Positions 46,499-55,265 of a DNA stretch of 64,000 nucleotides are shown here, one piece after another. The notes under the pieces were generated by a model that searched no databases, was not told where the DNA came from, and saw nothing but the letters and a program-made list of their open reading frames with translations. How positions within the stretch are numbered: position 1 is the stretch's first letter; every line of letters starts with the position of its first letter. The position numbers were made by a program, and so were the translations under genes. Source of the DNA: Oceanobacillus halophilus (lineage in GTDB: Bacteria; Bacillota; Bacilli; Bacillales; Amphibacillaceae); NCBI RefSeq assembly GCF_003628505.1, contig NZ_RBZP01000005.1:124001-188000 (forward strand), read 5' to 3'.

Positions 46499-46744
46499 AG
46501 AAAGGCGGCACCAGAAAGGCACCAATGAAATGTGATTTTACAAATGTTTAATAAAGTAATAAAAGGATTTTCTTTCTTATCCTGTTGACTTGCTAAACGA
46601 TAGGTTTTTAGAGTTCTTATCACCTATTACTTTATCACCTCTTTTTGCCATAAACTTGTAAATAGGGTGTTATTGCTATTCCACAGTTTTGATACAAGCC
46701 TTTGTTACTCTTTAAGAGAAGTCAAAACTGAAAGGAGATAGAAA

Positions 46745-47113
46745 ATGAAAATTAAAAACATCATGGTAGGTGTACTTTCTGTCGGTACTGCATTGACTTT
46801 AGCTGCATGTGGTGGGGATACGAACGAGGAGGAAATAATTGAAACTCCACCGGAAACAGAAACGGAAACAAACCCAGGTAATGATGAAATGGATCCTGGT
46901 TTAGAGTCTGAAGAGCCTGAAGAACCTGCTCCTGGTTCAGATTCTGAAGTAGATCCTGAAGAACCTGCTCCTGGTTCAGATTCTGAAGTAGACCCTGAAG
47001 ATCCTGCATCCGGGACAGATTCCGAGTTAGATCCTGAAGACCCTGATTCTGAATCAGATTTTGAATTAGATTCTGAAGATCCCGCTTCTGAATCAGAAAC
47101 TGAGCTAGAATAA
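46745..47113 (+). CDS. acidic tandem-repeat lipoprotein
   Basis: 122 residues. Signal peptide with lipobox LAACGG (cysteine near residue 22), then an acidic, disordered tail made of degenerate 12-13-residue repeats of the type EEPAPGSDSEVDP. At the DNA level a 39-bp unit (GAAGAACCTGCTCCTGG start) is nearly perfectly duplicated at 46920-46990, with diverged copies after it. The mature protein is over 30 percent Asp plus Glu. Possibly a surface spacer or cation-binding protein (inference). AAAGGAG precedes ATG 46745 and a terminator follows. Confidence 0.8.
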   Translation: MKIKNIMVGVLSVGTALTLAACGGDTNEEEIIETPPETETETNPGNDEMDPGLESEEPEEPAPGSDSEVDPEEPAPGSDSEVDPEDPASGTDSELDPEDPDSESDFELDSEDPASESETELE

Positions 47114-47170
47114 GACGAATATTTGTAAGGCATAAGAAACCTTAATTGTATATTTCCCCTTTTTTACTGA

Positions 47171-47204
47171 AGTCTGTCTGCAGAAATGTGGACAGGCTTT
47201 TTTT
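47171..47204 (+). terminator. terminator of the acidic lipoprotein gene
   Basis: AGTCTGTCTGC pairs, with G-U pairs, with GTGGACAGGCT and is followed by T residues. Confidence 0.8.
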
Positions 47205-47374
47205 GGATTGTGGCTGTATTTAAAAGAATTGGGTCTGTTGTTTGTATGAAAGTTAGAGATAGACTACTTTTTCTGGGAGATATTGATACCTGGTACGGTG
47301 ATAAACGCATCTGATTCGTTGCTATCTTCTCCAATCGTTAATATAAACTGCAACGAATAACACTTTTGCCTCCC

Positions 47375-47412
47375 AAAAAAAGACAATTCACCAAGTCGGC
47401 AAATTGTCTTCT
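47375..47412 (-). terminator. terminator of the SDR gene
   Basis: AAGACAATT on each side of a 12-nt loop, followed on the minus strand by a run of seven T. It lies about 20 bp beyond the stop at 47431. Confidence 0.85.
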
Positions 47413-47430
47413 AGTCAACCTTCTATTCTA

Positions 47431-48081
47431 TTATATCGATTTAACAGCGTCCTTAACCGGAGTAGTTCCAGTGACTATCTGAAATTCTTTTCTAATTGTC
47501 GAATCGTTCTCTAGGCTTGCAACAATGACACTTGCTACATCTTCACGAGGGATTTCCCCGCGTTCGACTTTCGATGCTGCCTCAACTTGTCCTGTTCCTT
47601 CGTCATTAGTTAACAGGCCAGGATGAATGATTGTGTAATCTAAGTCGGTCCGCTTTAGCCATTCATCTGCATAATGCTTCGCTGCAACATATGGTGCAAA
47701 GGAAGATGGTGCCGCTTGAATTGCTTCGCGACTTGTGTCAAACGAACTGATCATCACATAACGTTTCACACCAGCTTTTTTTGCTGCCTCCACAGTTTTC
47801 ACCGCACCATCTAGATCAACCATAATGGTTTTGTCTTTACCTGTATGCGGTCCAGATCCCGCAGTAAATACCATCGCATCTACGTCCTCACAAGCTTTGG
47901 CAATAGTGTCAATATCTCCTTCTAAATCCACCACCGCTGTTTCTGCACCTAAATTTTCAAAATAAGAAGCTTGCTCTTGTTTACGAATCATGGCTTTTGC
48001 TTTCAATTTATCACTATCCTGAATAAACGAAACGAGATGTTTCCCAATCTGACCATTTGCTCCAACTACTAGTACCTTCAT
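47431..48081 (-). CDS. NAD(P)-binding SDR-like protein (YhfK type)
   Basis: 216 residues of the atypical short-chain dehydrogenase group with the NAD(P)-binding motif VVGANGQIGKHLV near the start. Further points are VVDLEGDID, MVFTAGSGPHTGKD, the SSFDTSREAIQ segment and YVAAKHYADEWL, in which Y and K sit in the usual spacing. It closely follows B. subtilis YhfK in layout. Enzymatic substrate is unknown. ATG 48081 lies after AAAGGGTGG; a GTG at 48090 is an alternative. Monocistronic. Confidence 0.85.
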   Translation of the reverse strand: MKVLVVGANGQIGKHLVSFIQDSDKLKAKAMIRKQEQASYFENLGAETAVVDLEGDIDTIAKACEDVDAMVFTAGSGPHTGKDKTIMVDLDGAVKTVEAAKKAGVKRYVMISSFDTSREAIQAAPSSFAPYVAAKHYADEWLKRTDLDYTIIHPGLLTNDEGTGQVEAASKVERGEIPREDVASVIVASLENDSTIRKEFQIVTGTTPVKDAVKSI

Positions 48082-48175
48082 ATTTTCCACCCTTTCTATG
48101 TAATAACAACTATCTTTATCGTATAGCAGACAGATGGAAGATGTCTAGAACCGTGCTCGCTTTAGGTGGAAAATT

Positions 48176-48200
48176 GGGACAGTGAACCTGTCCATGTCCC
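48176..48200. repeat. GGGACAGGTT-type half palindrome
   Basis: GGGACAGTGAACCTGTCC then ATGTCCC. It ends 3 bp before the stop codon of the ATP sulfurylase gene. Confidence 0.8.
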
Positions 48201-48203
48201 CCA

Positions 48204-49925
48204 TCACTTTTCATCACTGCCTCTGTAGCGGTTGTATGGGAGTGGGTTCCAGGTTCGGTATTGCAGCTCTTCAGATCGCAGTGCTGATGGGATGTCTTCT
48301 GCAATTCTCCGAGCTACTTTTAATTCGCGTTCTGCTTCTTGCCTGTCTTGGTACATAAATTCATCTGATGCTTTTTCTGGTGCTTTATCCACCTTTTCCT
48401 CTAAGTAGTCAATCACCATTTCCTGTTGTTGATGGATGGATTCACGAGCGTCTGTTACCCAGTCCGCTTGAGTCGAACGCAGTGTGTCTGTCACATAACT
48501 GAATTCTTGATAAATATCTTTGTAAATTTGGTCGGCATTGGCACGAACATCTCTAACTGCTGTTTCTAAATCTTCAATGGTTAAATTCTCTACATCTAAA
48601 GGCTGTGCACGTTTTGCCCCACCTAACCGAGAGGAATTTAAATAATATGGAAAGATACTCTTAATCGTTTTTCCAACTGGTGAGACGGCCTGGTTGTTCT
48701 CATCGACTCCTTTTGGCTGAACACCCTGCATGGCAATTCGAGCTGATTCTGGTCGAACAATTTCTTTAGGTGGTAGCACTCCATAACGGAGCATTTCCCT
48801 GATACCTGTACCAGAAATATTGATTCGATAGCGATGGTCATGCGGACAAGTTTGTTCTGTTGCTGGATTGTCACAGCGCGTGCAATAAAACACTTCATGG
48901 AACAAGCGAATATCAATGCCTAGTTCATCAGCAGTGAATTCATCAAAAATAGTATGGCTGGCATATTTATCATAGTAATCCCCAATACCTGCGTGATCAC
49001 GACCAATAAGGGCATGCGTACATCCATAATTTTTCATAATCAACGCGTGAAGAACAGCTTCACGAGGTCCGGCAAAAATATACGTAACCCGTAGTGGTGC
49101 TAAAATGGTCCTTTCTTTTGGATAATACGTATCTAGTACACTTCGATAAGATAACATACGGAACTCATGTCTTGTGTATTCTCGTTTGGCCATCTCTACT
49201 AGAGGCTGAACAAACAAGCCATCCATTTCTTCTAACGCATTTCTATGAATATATTCATGTCCTCGATGTAAAGGATTCGCACCTGTTATAAATCCCCCAA
49301 CGGAGCGAAATTTCTTTTCTTCATAAAATAGATTCCACGTATCTTTTGGTTCCATTCGTATATTTTCAAACGGTCCCCAATGAACCCGCCTGAGCAATTG
49401 AATGGGTCCACCTAATGCTGTATCCCCCATCCTTCGATAAATGGCATCTACTCCCGGATGGTTTCGATCGGTTGTTCCGAATAGATTAGAAGCACGAAAC
49501 TCCCTATCATAATAAAAGATATCATCCAACTTAAGGATAGCTACTGGCTCTTTCGTATCATCTGCTAGCGCTACTTCATCCCCAACGGATAGTGTTTTTA
49601 TAATTTCCTTGTTCCGATCACCAATTGGTGCAAAACTTAGTGGAACTGGCCAAACTACCCCATTTTTCAATCGGCCGTTTGTAAGAACGGACTTATAATC
49701 GTCTTCAACCATAAACCCTTCATTTGGAGATAACACACCTGTTGCAATCATTTCAAGTGTAATCACAGCCTCTAAATCTACCATAATCATTGGCAATTTT
49801 TTTGCCCTTTCCATCGCCTCATCACGTTCTTTCCCTGTAAGAACACGATTCACTAATTTCCCGCCATGCGGCTGCTGCGGATAACTTGCCAATTTCTCTT
49901 CAGTTAATCCTTTACCTTGACTCAT
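48204..49925 (-). CDS. sat: sulfate adenylyltransferase with extra C-terminal domain
   Basis: 573 residues, versus about 380-400 for ordinary ATP sulfurylase, which makes adenylyl sulfate from ATP and sulfate. Nucleotide-binding motifs are GANPLHRGHEY (about 215-225), AGPREAVLHALIMKNYGC (285-302) and GRDHAGIGDYY (308-318). Cys 348, Cys 351 and Cys 360 with a nearby histidine match the zinc site known from Thermus ATP sulfurylase. The catalytic part ends near residue 400. The last 170 residues are helical, charged and unlike APS kinase (no P-loop). Start ATG 49925 follows GGAGGGG. No APS reductase or kinase genes are adjacent, and the gene stands alone. Confidence 0.88.
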   Translation of the reverse strand: MSQGKGLTEEKLASYPQQPHGGKLVNRVLTGKERDEAMERAKKLPMIMVDLEAVITLEMIATGVLSPNEGFMVEDDYKSVLTNGRLKNGVVWPVPLSFAPIGDRNKEIIKTLSVGDEVALADDTKEPVAILKLDDIFYYDREFRASNLFGTTDRNHPGVDAIYRRMGDTALGGPIQLLRRVHWGPFENIRMEPKDTWNLFYEEKKFRSVGGFITGANPLHRGHEYIHRNALEEMDGLFVQPLVEMAKREYTRHEFRMLSYRSVLDTYYPKERTILAPLRVTYIFAGPREAVLHALIMKNYGCTHALIGRDHAGIGDYYDKYASHTIFDEFTADELGIDIRLFHEVFYCTRCDNPATEQTCPHDHRYRINISGTGIREMLRYGVLPPKEIVRPESARIAMQGVQPKGVDENNQAVSPVGKTIKSIFPYYLNSSRLGGAKRAQPLDVENLTIEDLETAVRDVRANADQIYKDIYQEFSYVTDTLRSTQADWVTDARESIHQQQEMVIDYLEEKVDKAPEKASDEFMYQDRQEAERELKVARRIAEDIPSALRSEELQYRTWNPLPYNRYRGSDEK

Positions 49926-49939
49926 ACCACCCCTCCTTT

Positions 49940-49960
49940 GGGACAAAGAACCTGTCCCTC
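49940..49960. repeat. GGGACAGGTT-type half palindrome
   Basis: GGGACAAAGAACCTGTCCC lies 14 bp upstream of the ATP sulfurylase start. Confidence 0.75.
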
Positions 49961-50099
49961 TTTTTTCTAGTTTATGACATGGGAGGTGTAAAATATGATA
50001 GAGAAATCTAAACGCCAATTTTCCTGTAGAAGGACTGACACTTTATTTTTGGAATGATATGATAGGAAGAATAAGAATGAACGAAGGAAGTGCAGCTTC

Positions 50100-51104
50100 A
50101 TGAATTTACATCAATTACAACAAAAACTTATGGAACGAGACTTCAAACAAACCGCGGAACTGCTCCGTAACATTCATTATAGTGATGATAAATTAAGTCA
50201 TATCCAGGATATATTAAAAGGTCTTCCATCTTCAGGTGTTCATTTTTCTGATGAGGTAGAGGTTCTTTATGCTCAAGTCCGTGCTTTATCGTCCTACGAC
50301 ACAGAATACGAAAAAATAGTACTTCGAGACTTAGAAAGTATCTTAAGCGAGATCATTAAGCCTACCGAAGATTCAGCGGTAATTTTCATGGAAAAGGGGG
50401 AGCTACAAGAAGCAATTACACTATATAAACAAGCCATGCAGTCTGATTACGATGCACAACTTTCACTAGGTAAATACTATAAAGCAATTGGTCGGGATGA
50501 TTGGGCATTTAGTTGGTATGAGACAGCTGCAACTAACGGGAAAACGGATGCCATTTACTGGCTTGGAAACTTTTACTTTGATGGAAATTTTGTTACGAAA
50601 AGTCTGGAAAAAGCTTTCTATTACTATAAGGAAGCTGCGCTTAAAGGGCATGGAGACGCAATGAATAATTATGCGGATATGCATTTTCGTGGGGAGTATG
50701 TAGAAAAGAACAATGAACGTGCATTTGAACTATTTACTATCGCGGCTAAACGAGGAGTTCCCGAATCCATGTACACACTTGCCTATTTATACGAAAACGG
50801 GATTGGTACAGAGCAGCACAGAGACAAAGCGAAGTATTGGTTTACTCAATCGGCTTTACATGGGGATGATTTTGCCGCCAATCGACTCGGAAAAGAGGCC
50901 GTAGAACATGGAGATGGCAAAGACGCTCTCCGCTGGTTTAAAATGGCTGCTGACAGGGAGGATCTATATGGAGAATTTAATCTCGGTATGTGCTATGAAT
51001 CCGGTATCGGCACCCAAATCAACTTAAAAAAGGCAAAGTATTGGTATCAAAAAGCTGCCCTTAAAGGCGATCAAGAGGCAAAAGCAAAATTGAAAGAATT
51101 TTAA
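50100..51104 (+). CDS. Sel1-repeat protein
   Basis: 334 residues. After about 100 N-terminal residues without clear homology come six or seven Sel1-like (TPR-related) repeats, each of about 36 residues: for example GKTDAIYWLGNFYFDGN, KGHGDAMNNYADMHFRGEY, RGVPESMYTLAYLYENGIGT and REDLYGEFNLGMCYESGIGT. Such repeats mediate protein-protein contacts. There is no signal peptide, so it is probably cytoplasmic. GAAGGAAGTG precedes ATG 50100. Divergent from the ATP sulfurylase gene. Confidence 0.85.
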   Translation: MNLHQLQQKLMERDFKQTAELLRNIHYSDDKLSHIQDILKGLPSSGVHFSDEVEVLYAQVRALSSYDTEYEKIVLRDLESILSEIIKPTEDSAVIFMEKGELQEAITLYKQAMQSDYDAQLSLGKYYKAIGRDDWAFSWYETAATNGKTDAIYWLGNFYFDGNFVTKSLEKAFYYYKEAALKGHGDAMNNYADMHFRGEYVEKNNERAFELFTIAAKRGVPESMYTLAYLYENGIGTEQHRDKAKYWFTQSALHGDDFAANRLGKEAVEHGDGKDALRWFKMAADREDLYGEFNLGMCYESGIGTQINLKKAKYWYQKAALKGDQEAKAKLKEF

Positions 51105-51146
51105 TCCTCCTTGGGCTAACCAGTTCCATTAAATATCGTATTTTTC

Positions 51147-51182
51147 ACCCACCACAACGTGTGTTGCGTTGAGGGTTTTTTA
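51147..51182 (+). terminator. probable terminator of the Sel1 gene
   Basis: CACCACAAC and GTTGCGTTGAGGG form an imperfect stem followed by six T. Confidence 0.55.
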
Positions 51183-51218
51183 AGAAAAATGTCCGTTGTA
51201 ATTCTTGACGAAAAAACC

Positions 51219-51245
51219 GGGACAGTTAACCTGTCCCTATGTCCC
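51219..51245. repeat. GGGACAGGTT-type half palindrome
   Basis: GGGACAGTTAACCTGTCCC followed by TATGTCCC. It overlaps the 3' end of the AEC transporter gene and supplies its last codons and stop. Confidence 0.8.
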
Positions 51246-52215
51246 CCCCCATTGTGAGTACTAGGAAAATGGAGATGGTGATGATGGATATTGCTGTGGT
51301 TGCCAGTATATATAAAGGTACTTGTTTAACTAAGGTATTATATTTTTCGGCGAATACGTAGACCAGTGCTCCTGTTGGTAATGCCGATAGAATAACCACC
51401 GATGTTGCCCATAATTCATTTTCCAGTGGAAAGAGAACATAAACGAATAAAATGGCCAATAATGGTAAAATGATTAATTTTAAACTTAATAGAGTGATAA
51501 ACTCTGATAGCTGATAGTGTTTATTTTTTAAAACATTTCGCTCACTGGAAAGCCCCAATCCTAAAGCGAATAAAGCAGTAGGACCTGCTGCCGGACCAAG
51601 TGTTTCTGTGAATACATAGATTGGTTGAGGGATTGAAACCCGCGATATAGCTACAATTATTCCTAATAATAAGGAAGCATTAATTGGATTAAATAAAACA
51701 GACTTCACAATCAATCCAATTAATGGCAAAATGTTTCTCTTTTCTTGTTGTCTTTTATGGAAAACCTTGGTTACTTCAAATGAGACAATAATTAGTGTAA
51801 TAATGGTTAAGTCATAAATAAAAGTAACAATTGCAGCCGGGACTGCAGCTTCTTGTCCAAACGCTGCAACTAATAGTGGGATACCAAGAAATCCTGTATT
51901 CCCATAAGTGGTTATCATCCCATACATACTTACCTCAGGAAATTTCTTTTTAAAAAAGATTTTAAATATAAGAACGGTCAAAATAAAGCAAGTTAAGATA
52001 AGGAATAAATTGGCCAAAATAAAATCCACATTGGCGAGTTGTTCTACTGGTGCAGTAGATACTGAAAAGAATAATAATGCCGGAAGGGAAAAATAATAGA
52101 CAAAATAATTTAACGAAGATGTTCCACTAAATGGCAACAACGAAAGTCTTCCAGCTAAAAATCCACATATTATGATAGCAAAAATTGGAATGACTACCTG
52201 AAACAATATAAGCAT
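51226..52215 (-). CDS. AEC-family transporter
   Basis: 329 residues with ten helices in two sets of five, the auxin efflux carrier layout. Points of note: FFSVSTAPVEQL after helix 2, the helix TYGNTGFLGIPLLVAAFGQE (around 105-125), and ALFALGLGLSSERNV in the second half. Members move malate, malonate or other organic acids. The C-terminal residues GGDIGTG and the stop are read from a GGGACAGGTT half palindrome, so the natural tail has been altered. ATG 52215 follows GGGGGAGG. Substrate unknown. Confidence 0.88.
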   Translation of the reverse strand: MLILFQVVIPIFAIIICGFLAGRLSLLPFSGTSSLNYFVYYFSLPALLFFSVSTAPVEQLANVDFILANLFLILTCFILTVLIFKIFFKKKFPEVSMYGMITTYGNTGFLGIPLLVAAFGQEAAVPAAIVTFIYDLTIITLIIVSFEVTKVFHKRQQEKRNILPLIGLIVKSVLFNPINASLLLGIIVAISRVSIPQPIYVFTETLGPAAGPTALFALGLGLSSERNVLKNKHYQLSEFITLLSLKLIILPLLAILFVYVLFPLENELWATSVVILSALPTGALVYVFAEKYNTLVKQVPLYILATTAISIITISIFLVLTMGGDIGTG

Positions 52216-52390
52216 GAACTTACCTCCCCCTTACAACACGAAACTGCATCTAGTATAACAAATCAAACCGGAACATTGATAACATTCAGAAAAGCAATGC
52301 AGTAACGACTTGATTCGAATCGCTTATTTCTAGTACTCTATAAGTAAATTTAGAAATAACCGAAACTGTTCCTAGGGTCAAATCGTATGA

Positions 52391-52600
52391 ATGATAAAGG
52401 AGGTAACTGTAATTAAACACTTTAAAAACACCCGTTACTGGATGATCATGCCACCATTTTTATTAACAGCAATAATCATCTTCTTCTTTATCCCCAGAGA
52501 ATTCAGAGGGTACTATCCCCTTTTCGTGATTATTATTTTTTGGCTGATTTATTATACTTGGAATTATATTGCAAAGAAAAAGAGGAATAGTGATACATAG
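52391..52600 (+). CDS. small membrane protein with unusual start
   Basis: About 60-69 residues with two helices (MIMPPFLLTAIIIFFFI and YPLFVIIIFWLIYYTW) and a basic tail KKKRNSDT. The only ATG (52391) overlaps a strong AAGGAGG, while the codon at the ideal distance is ATT (52412), followed by lysine and histidine. Either ATT is used, or the first ATG is read from an upstream weak site. Not recognised as a family. Confidence 0.5.
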   Translation: MIKEVTVIKHFKNTRYWMIMPPFLLTAIIIFFFIPREFRGYYPLFVIIIFWLIYYTWNYIAKKKRNSDT

Positions 52601-52880
52601 AGAATTTAGACCGCAAGTATTCTGCTGGAGCGAATGGCAGCACTATCTTTCATAAATGTATGCGAGAACTACACTATTCTTACTTAAATATATCCACCAT
52701 TTCTATCAATAGTGATTCTCAAAACAGCATCATAATCGACGAAAAGAACTTAATTTTTAATAAAATCAACAACTACTGTTTAGGATTAATAGAGAATCTG
52801 AGATTAATCGAAAGCAAAAATTTGTTCTAAATATTTAACATTGCTACGCTTATTAGAGAAGAGTACTTAAAGGTGGTATA

Positions 52881-53104
52881 CATATTTTTTTAAGAAAGTT
52901 CAATATAATTTTGGCATTTTTAGTTCTTTGCTATCTGCTTATAGTCTTATATTCAATCGCACAATCCCCTTCACACACTATCTCCCTTTAATTATGCTGT
53001 TATCGTTTGGTATGGAGTACGTTCGCGAAAAAAGAAAGGGGATAGGATATTTTTATCTATTTGGATTTATTCTTATTTGTTTGACAGCAATTTTATCGTT
53101 TTAA
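52881..53104 (+). pseudogene. frameshifted DUF3953-like membrane protein
   Basis: A first frame reads KFNIILAFLVLCYLLIVLY and a second, shifted by one base near 52953, continues FNRTIPFTHYLPLIMLLSFG, then EYVREKRKGIGYFYLF and a final hydrophobic LICLTAILSF. Together they give about 72 residues with the three-helix layout of DUF3953 proteins. A ribosome site AAAGGTGG is present but the expected start codon is decayed (TTA). Both lesions make it a remnant. Confidence 0.6.
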
Positions 53105-53154
53105 TTAGGTTAAACGATTCATTGTGTTTGCTCGGAGGATTAAGTGAATAAGTT

Positions 53155-53205
53155 AAAAACTAACGCTCAAAGACATTATTTTGTCGGTGAGCGTTAGTTT
53201 TTATT
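53155..53205. terminator. bidirectional terminator
   Basis: AAAAACTAACGCTCA pairs with TGAGCGTTAGTTTTT (arms of about 15 bp), with A and T runs on both sides. It serves the small minus-strand gene at 53255 and any plus-strand transcript. Confidence 0.8.
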
Positions 53206-53254
53206 TATAAATAACAGAATTTGGGGTGCTTTGAAATAATCAAACGCACAATCG

Positions 53255-53419
53255 TTATATTTCCCAATTATCTGCTCTAGCTTGCTTTGCTTTTTCTTTA
53301 TGAGCTTTATTTGCTTTTGCACTTCCAAATTCCTTGGAGAACTCAGAATCGCGTTTGCTCGAATCAAAACCCTGTTTATTCTTTTGCTTTGGATCATTCT
53401 TTTTCGTTTTCTTTGCCAT
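53255..53419 (-). CDS. small basic protein, 54 aa
   Basis: 54 residues starting MAKKTKKNDPKQKNK, with the middle DSEFSKEFGSAKANKA and ending ARADNWEI. It is strongly basic and probably disordered. GGGGAG is 7 nt before ATG 53419 (a second ATG lies 3 bp upstream), and a strong terminator follows. The EFSxEFGSA block resembles small spore-associated or stress proteins of Bacillus; this is only a resemblance. Open frames on the other strand here are spurious. Confidence 0.7.
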   Translation of the reverse strand: MAKKTKKNDPKQKNKQGFDSSKRDSEFSKEFGSAKANKAHKEKAKQARADNWEI

Positions 53420-53600
53420 CATTTCACTCCCCTTTTTTATTATTATGGGAAGAGAACATGATATTATACGGTTTAGAATCTGTTACAAATATTCACCTTG
53501 TAGAAACCTCTTTTAAGAACTTCAGGTTTTACTTCTTTATATAATTAACATCTAAAATAATTTAAACTGGAGGGTGTTTTATACTTTTTAAATCAGTATG

Positions 53601-53942
53601 CTATTTTTCATTCGCATATCTTCTTGCAAATGTAGACGGTGAAAATGAGACCTTGTATGGAATCCCCATTTCTTTTTGCACTTGTTTTGTTAGAATATAC
53701 CCTTGATTATTATGTTCATCTTCGAGTTTTATTCCATTAGTGACGATTTCATCTTTATCCCAATCTATCCATTCCCCATAATTAGCTATCCATTTCCTTA
53801 GCTCCGACTTTAAACCGAGTGAAATTGGAACTTCTTCTATTTCAAGGTTACCATTACAGCGATTACACCAAATAGGGTCTGCCCCCACATCTCCCTCAAC
53901 TTTTAATTCTTTTGTTTCTTTTTGTTTACATAGACATCTCAT
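53601..53942 (-). CDS. hypothetical protein with paired CxC/CxxC cysteines
   Basis: 113 residues. The N-terminus has MRCLCKQ and later WCNRCNGNLE, a possible zinc site. The remainder is acidic, with WIANYGEWIDWDKDEIV and a C-terminal FSPSTFARRYANE. Family not recognised. The start is uncertain: ATG 53942 or ATG 53960, neither with a strong site. Confidence 0.6.
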   Translation of the reverse strand: MRCLCKQKETKELKVEGDVGADPIWCNRCNGNLEIEEVPISLGLKSELRKWIANYGEWIDWDKDEIVTNGIKLEDEHNNQGYILTKQVQKEMGIPYKVSFSPSTFARRYANEK

Positions 53943-54040
53943 ATTGATTTCCAACTCCATTTATTAACTGAAAGCATAAATCTTTTAATATCCTTAATGA
54001 ATAATCGCTCCGTTAGTTGATAAAATCTAGCTTGTTTCAT

Positions 54041-54850
54041 TTAATGTAAAGGTGTTTTTTTACTCCAATTGAAGTTTGCATAAATAAATGACAGAACAGT
54101 TGATCCAACAACACTTGGAAGTAAAATAAACGCAACAAATTGAAGTGTGAAAATTCCATTCACATCAAAGTGTCCGTGAATAGGACCTAAAATTTGTGTA
54201 GCAGTCATCATTGCAATATGAAATCCAATAGATGTCCAAACACTTCCTGATATTGCTCTAAACACACCTAAAATGATTGCAAAACCAGGGATAAATTGTA
54301 GCTGTTCAACAGAATAAATCGCTCCTATAAAATAGGCAAATAATGTAAACAAACATGCTTGTAAAATGATTGTTCCCCAATGAGGGAATAATACATTTAA
54401 GTAACGATATATATATCCTCTAAAAATAAGTTCTTCTGGTAATGCTTCTATAAAAAATACAGTTATGAATAAAATAAAAATACTCAATAAAAGGGAATTA
54501 AAATCTGTATGCACGGTTATTTCTACCCATCCAAACGATAAACAAATAAATAAACCAATAGTAGCAGGTATTGTCCAGAGGAAGAAACCAAGAAGAAATG
54601 AAAAAATATTTGTTTTAAAAGTAGATTGACCAAGATGTTTCCAAGAAATTTTGTCAGATTTTAGTAGAACTTGTATAAGAATAATGGTTAAAGCTGTTGT
54701 GATAAGAGCAATAATAAAGTGGCTTAGAGGATTATATTCTTTCCCTATAAACGTATCACTAAGGTAAGATACAAAATTCCAAATGATAATACCTAATACT
54801 AAAACTACAACAATTCTTATCATGATGTCTTTCCTTTTAACATTATTCAT
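54041..54850 (-). CDS. CPBP-type intramembrane protease homologue, degenerate motif 2
   Basis: 269 residues with about eight helices. Motif 1 of the CPBP (Abi/CAAX-like) family is clear: EALPEELIFRGYIYR, with EExxxR. Motif 3 is partly present (VWTSIGFHIAMM) but without the usual asparagine. Motif 2, normally FxxxH, reads FTLFA, so its histidine is missing. It may therefore be catalytically inactive or an altered member. It lies alone on the minus strand. The start is ATG 54850, and no clear ribosome site was seen immediately upstream. Confidence 0.75.
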   Translation of the reverse strand: MNNVKRKDIMIRIVVVLVLGIIIWNFVSYLSDTFIGKEYNPLSHFIIALITTALTIILIQVLLKSDKISWKHLGQSTFKTNIFSFLLGFFLWTIPATIGLFICLSFGWVEITVHTDFNSLLLSIFILFITVFFIEALPEELIFRGYIYRYLNVLFPHWGTIILQACLFTLFAYFIGAIYSVEQLQFIPGFAIILGVFRAISGSVWTSIGFHIAMMTATQILGPIHGHFDVNGIFTLQFVAFILLPSVVGSTVLSFIYANFNWSKKTPLH

Positions 54851-55250
54851 CCTGTATCAACTCCACTCTCACCTTTTAGATTTTCACTTAAAACTCTCCG
54901 TCTCTTGAATATTAACATAAAATCCCAATAACAAGTATGTCTCTTATTAGCATCTAAACGCAACATCCTAACAGAGAACAATCCATTATAAAAGCAGGAC
55001 TTAATAAAGAAGTGACATTCTATCACCAACCCACTCCTAAAGTCCTATATCCAAGTCGTTTTTTGTCGAACAAAGTGGTATAATTTAATAGAACAATGTA
55101 AGCGGTTGATTAGGTATTCCTATACAACTTGTTGACTTCTACCATCTCTGCAATACCAATGCCGATCAATTTGCTTTAAGAGAACACAACGAAAGAAAGG
55201 AGAAATATCTATAAATTTAAACGTTTTCATTAATAAATGTAATAGATGCA
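54851..55250. other. intergenic stretch before the chemoreceptor
   Basis: This gap must carry the chemoreceptor promoter. GCCGAT at 55161-55166 recalls a SigD -10 but the -35 is poor. I see no gene or repeat-family copy. Confidence 0.4.
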
Positions 55251-55265
55251 ATGGAGGTAATTTTA

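Noticed and set aside
49995-50057. A 20-codon open frame behind GGGAGGTG upstream of the Sel1 gene
   Set aside because: Too short and without any other sign of being a gene; it may be a chance match or a remnant.
53194-53544. A 67-codon minus-strand frame and plus-strand frames around 53300-53540
   Set aside because: The 54-residue gene at 53255-53419, in a different frame, has the ribosome site and terminator; the others do not.
55142-55168. SigD promoter for the chemoreceptor
   Set aside because: GCCGAT fits the -10 partly but the TAAA -35 element is missing at the right distance.
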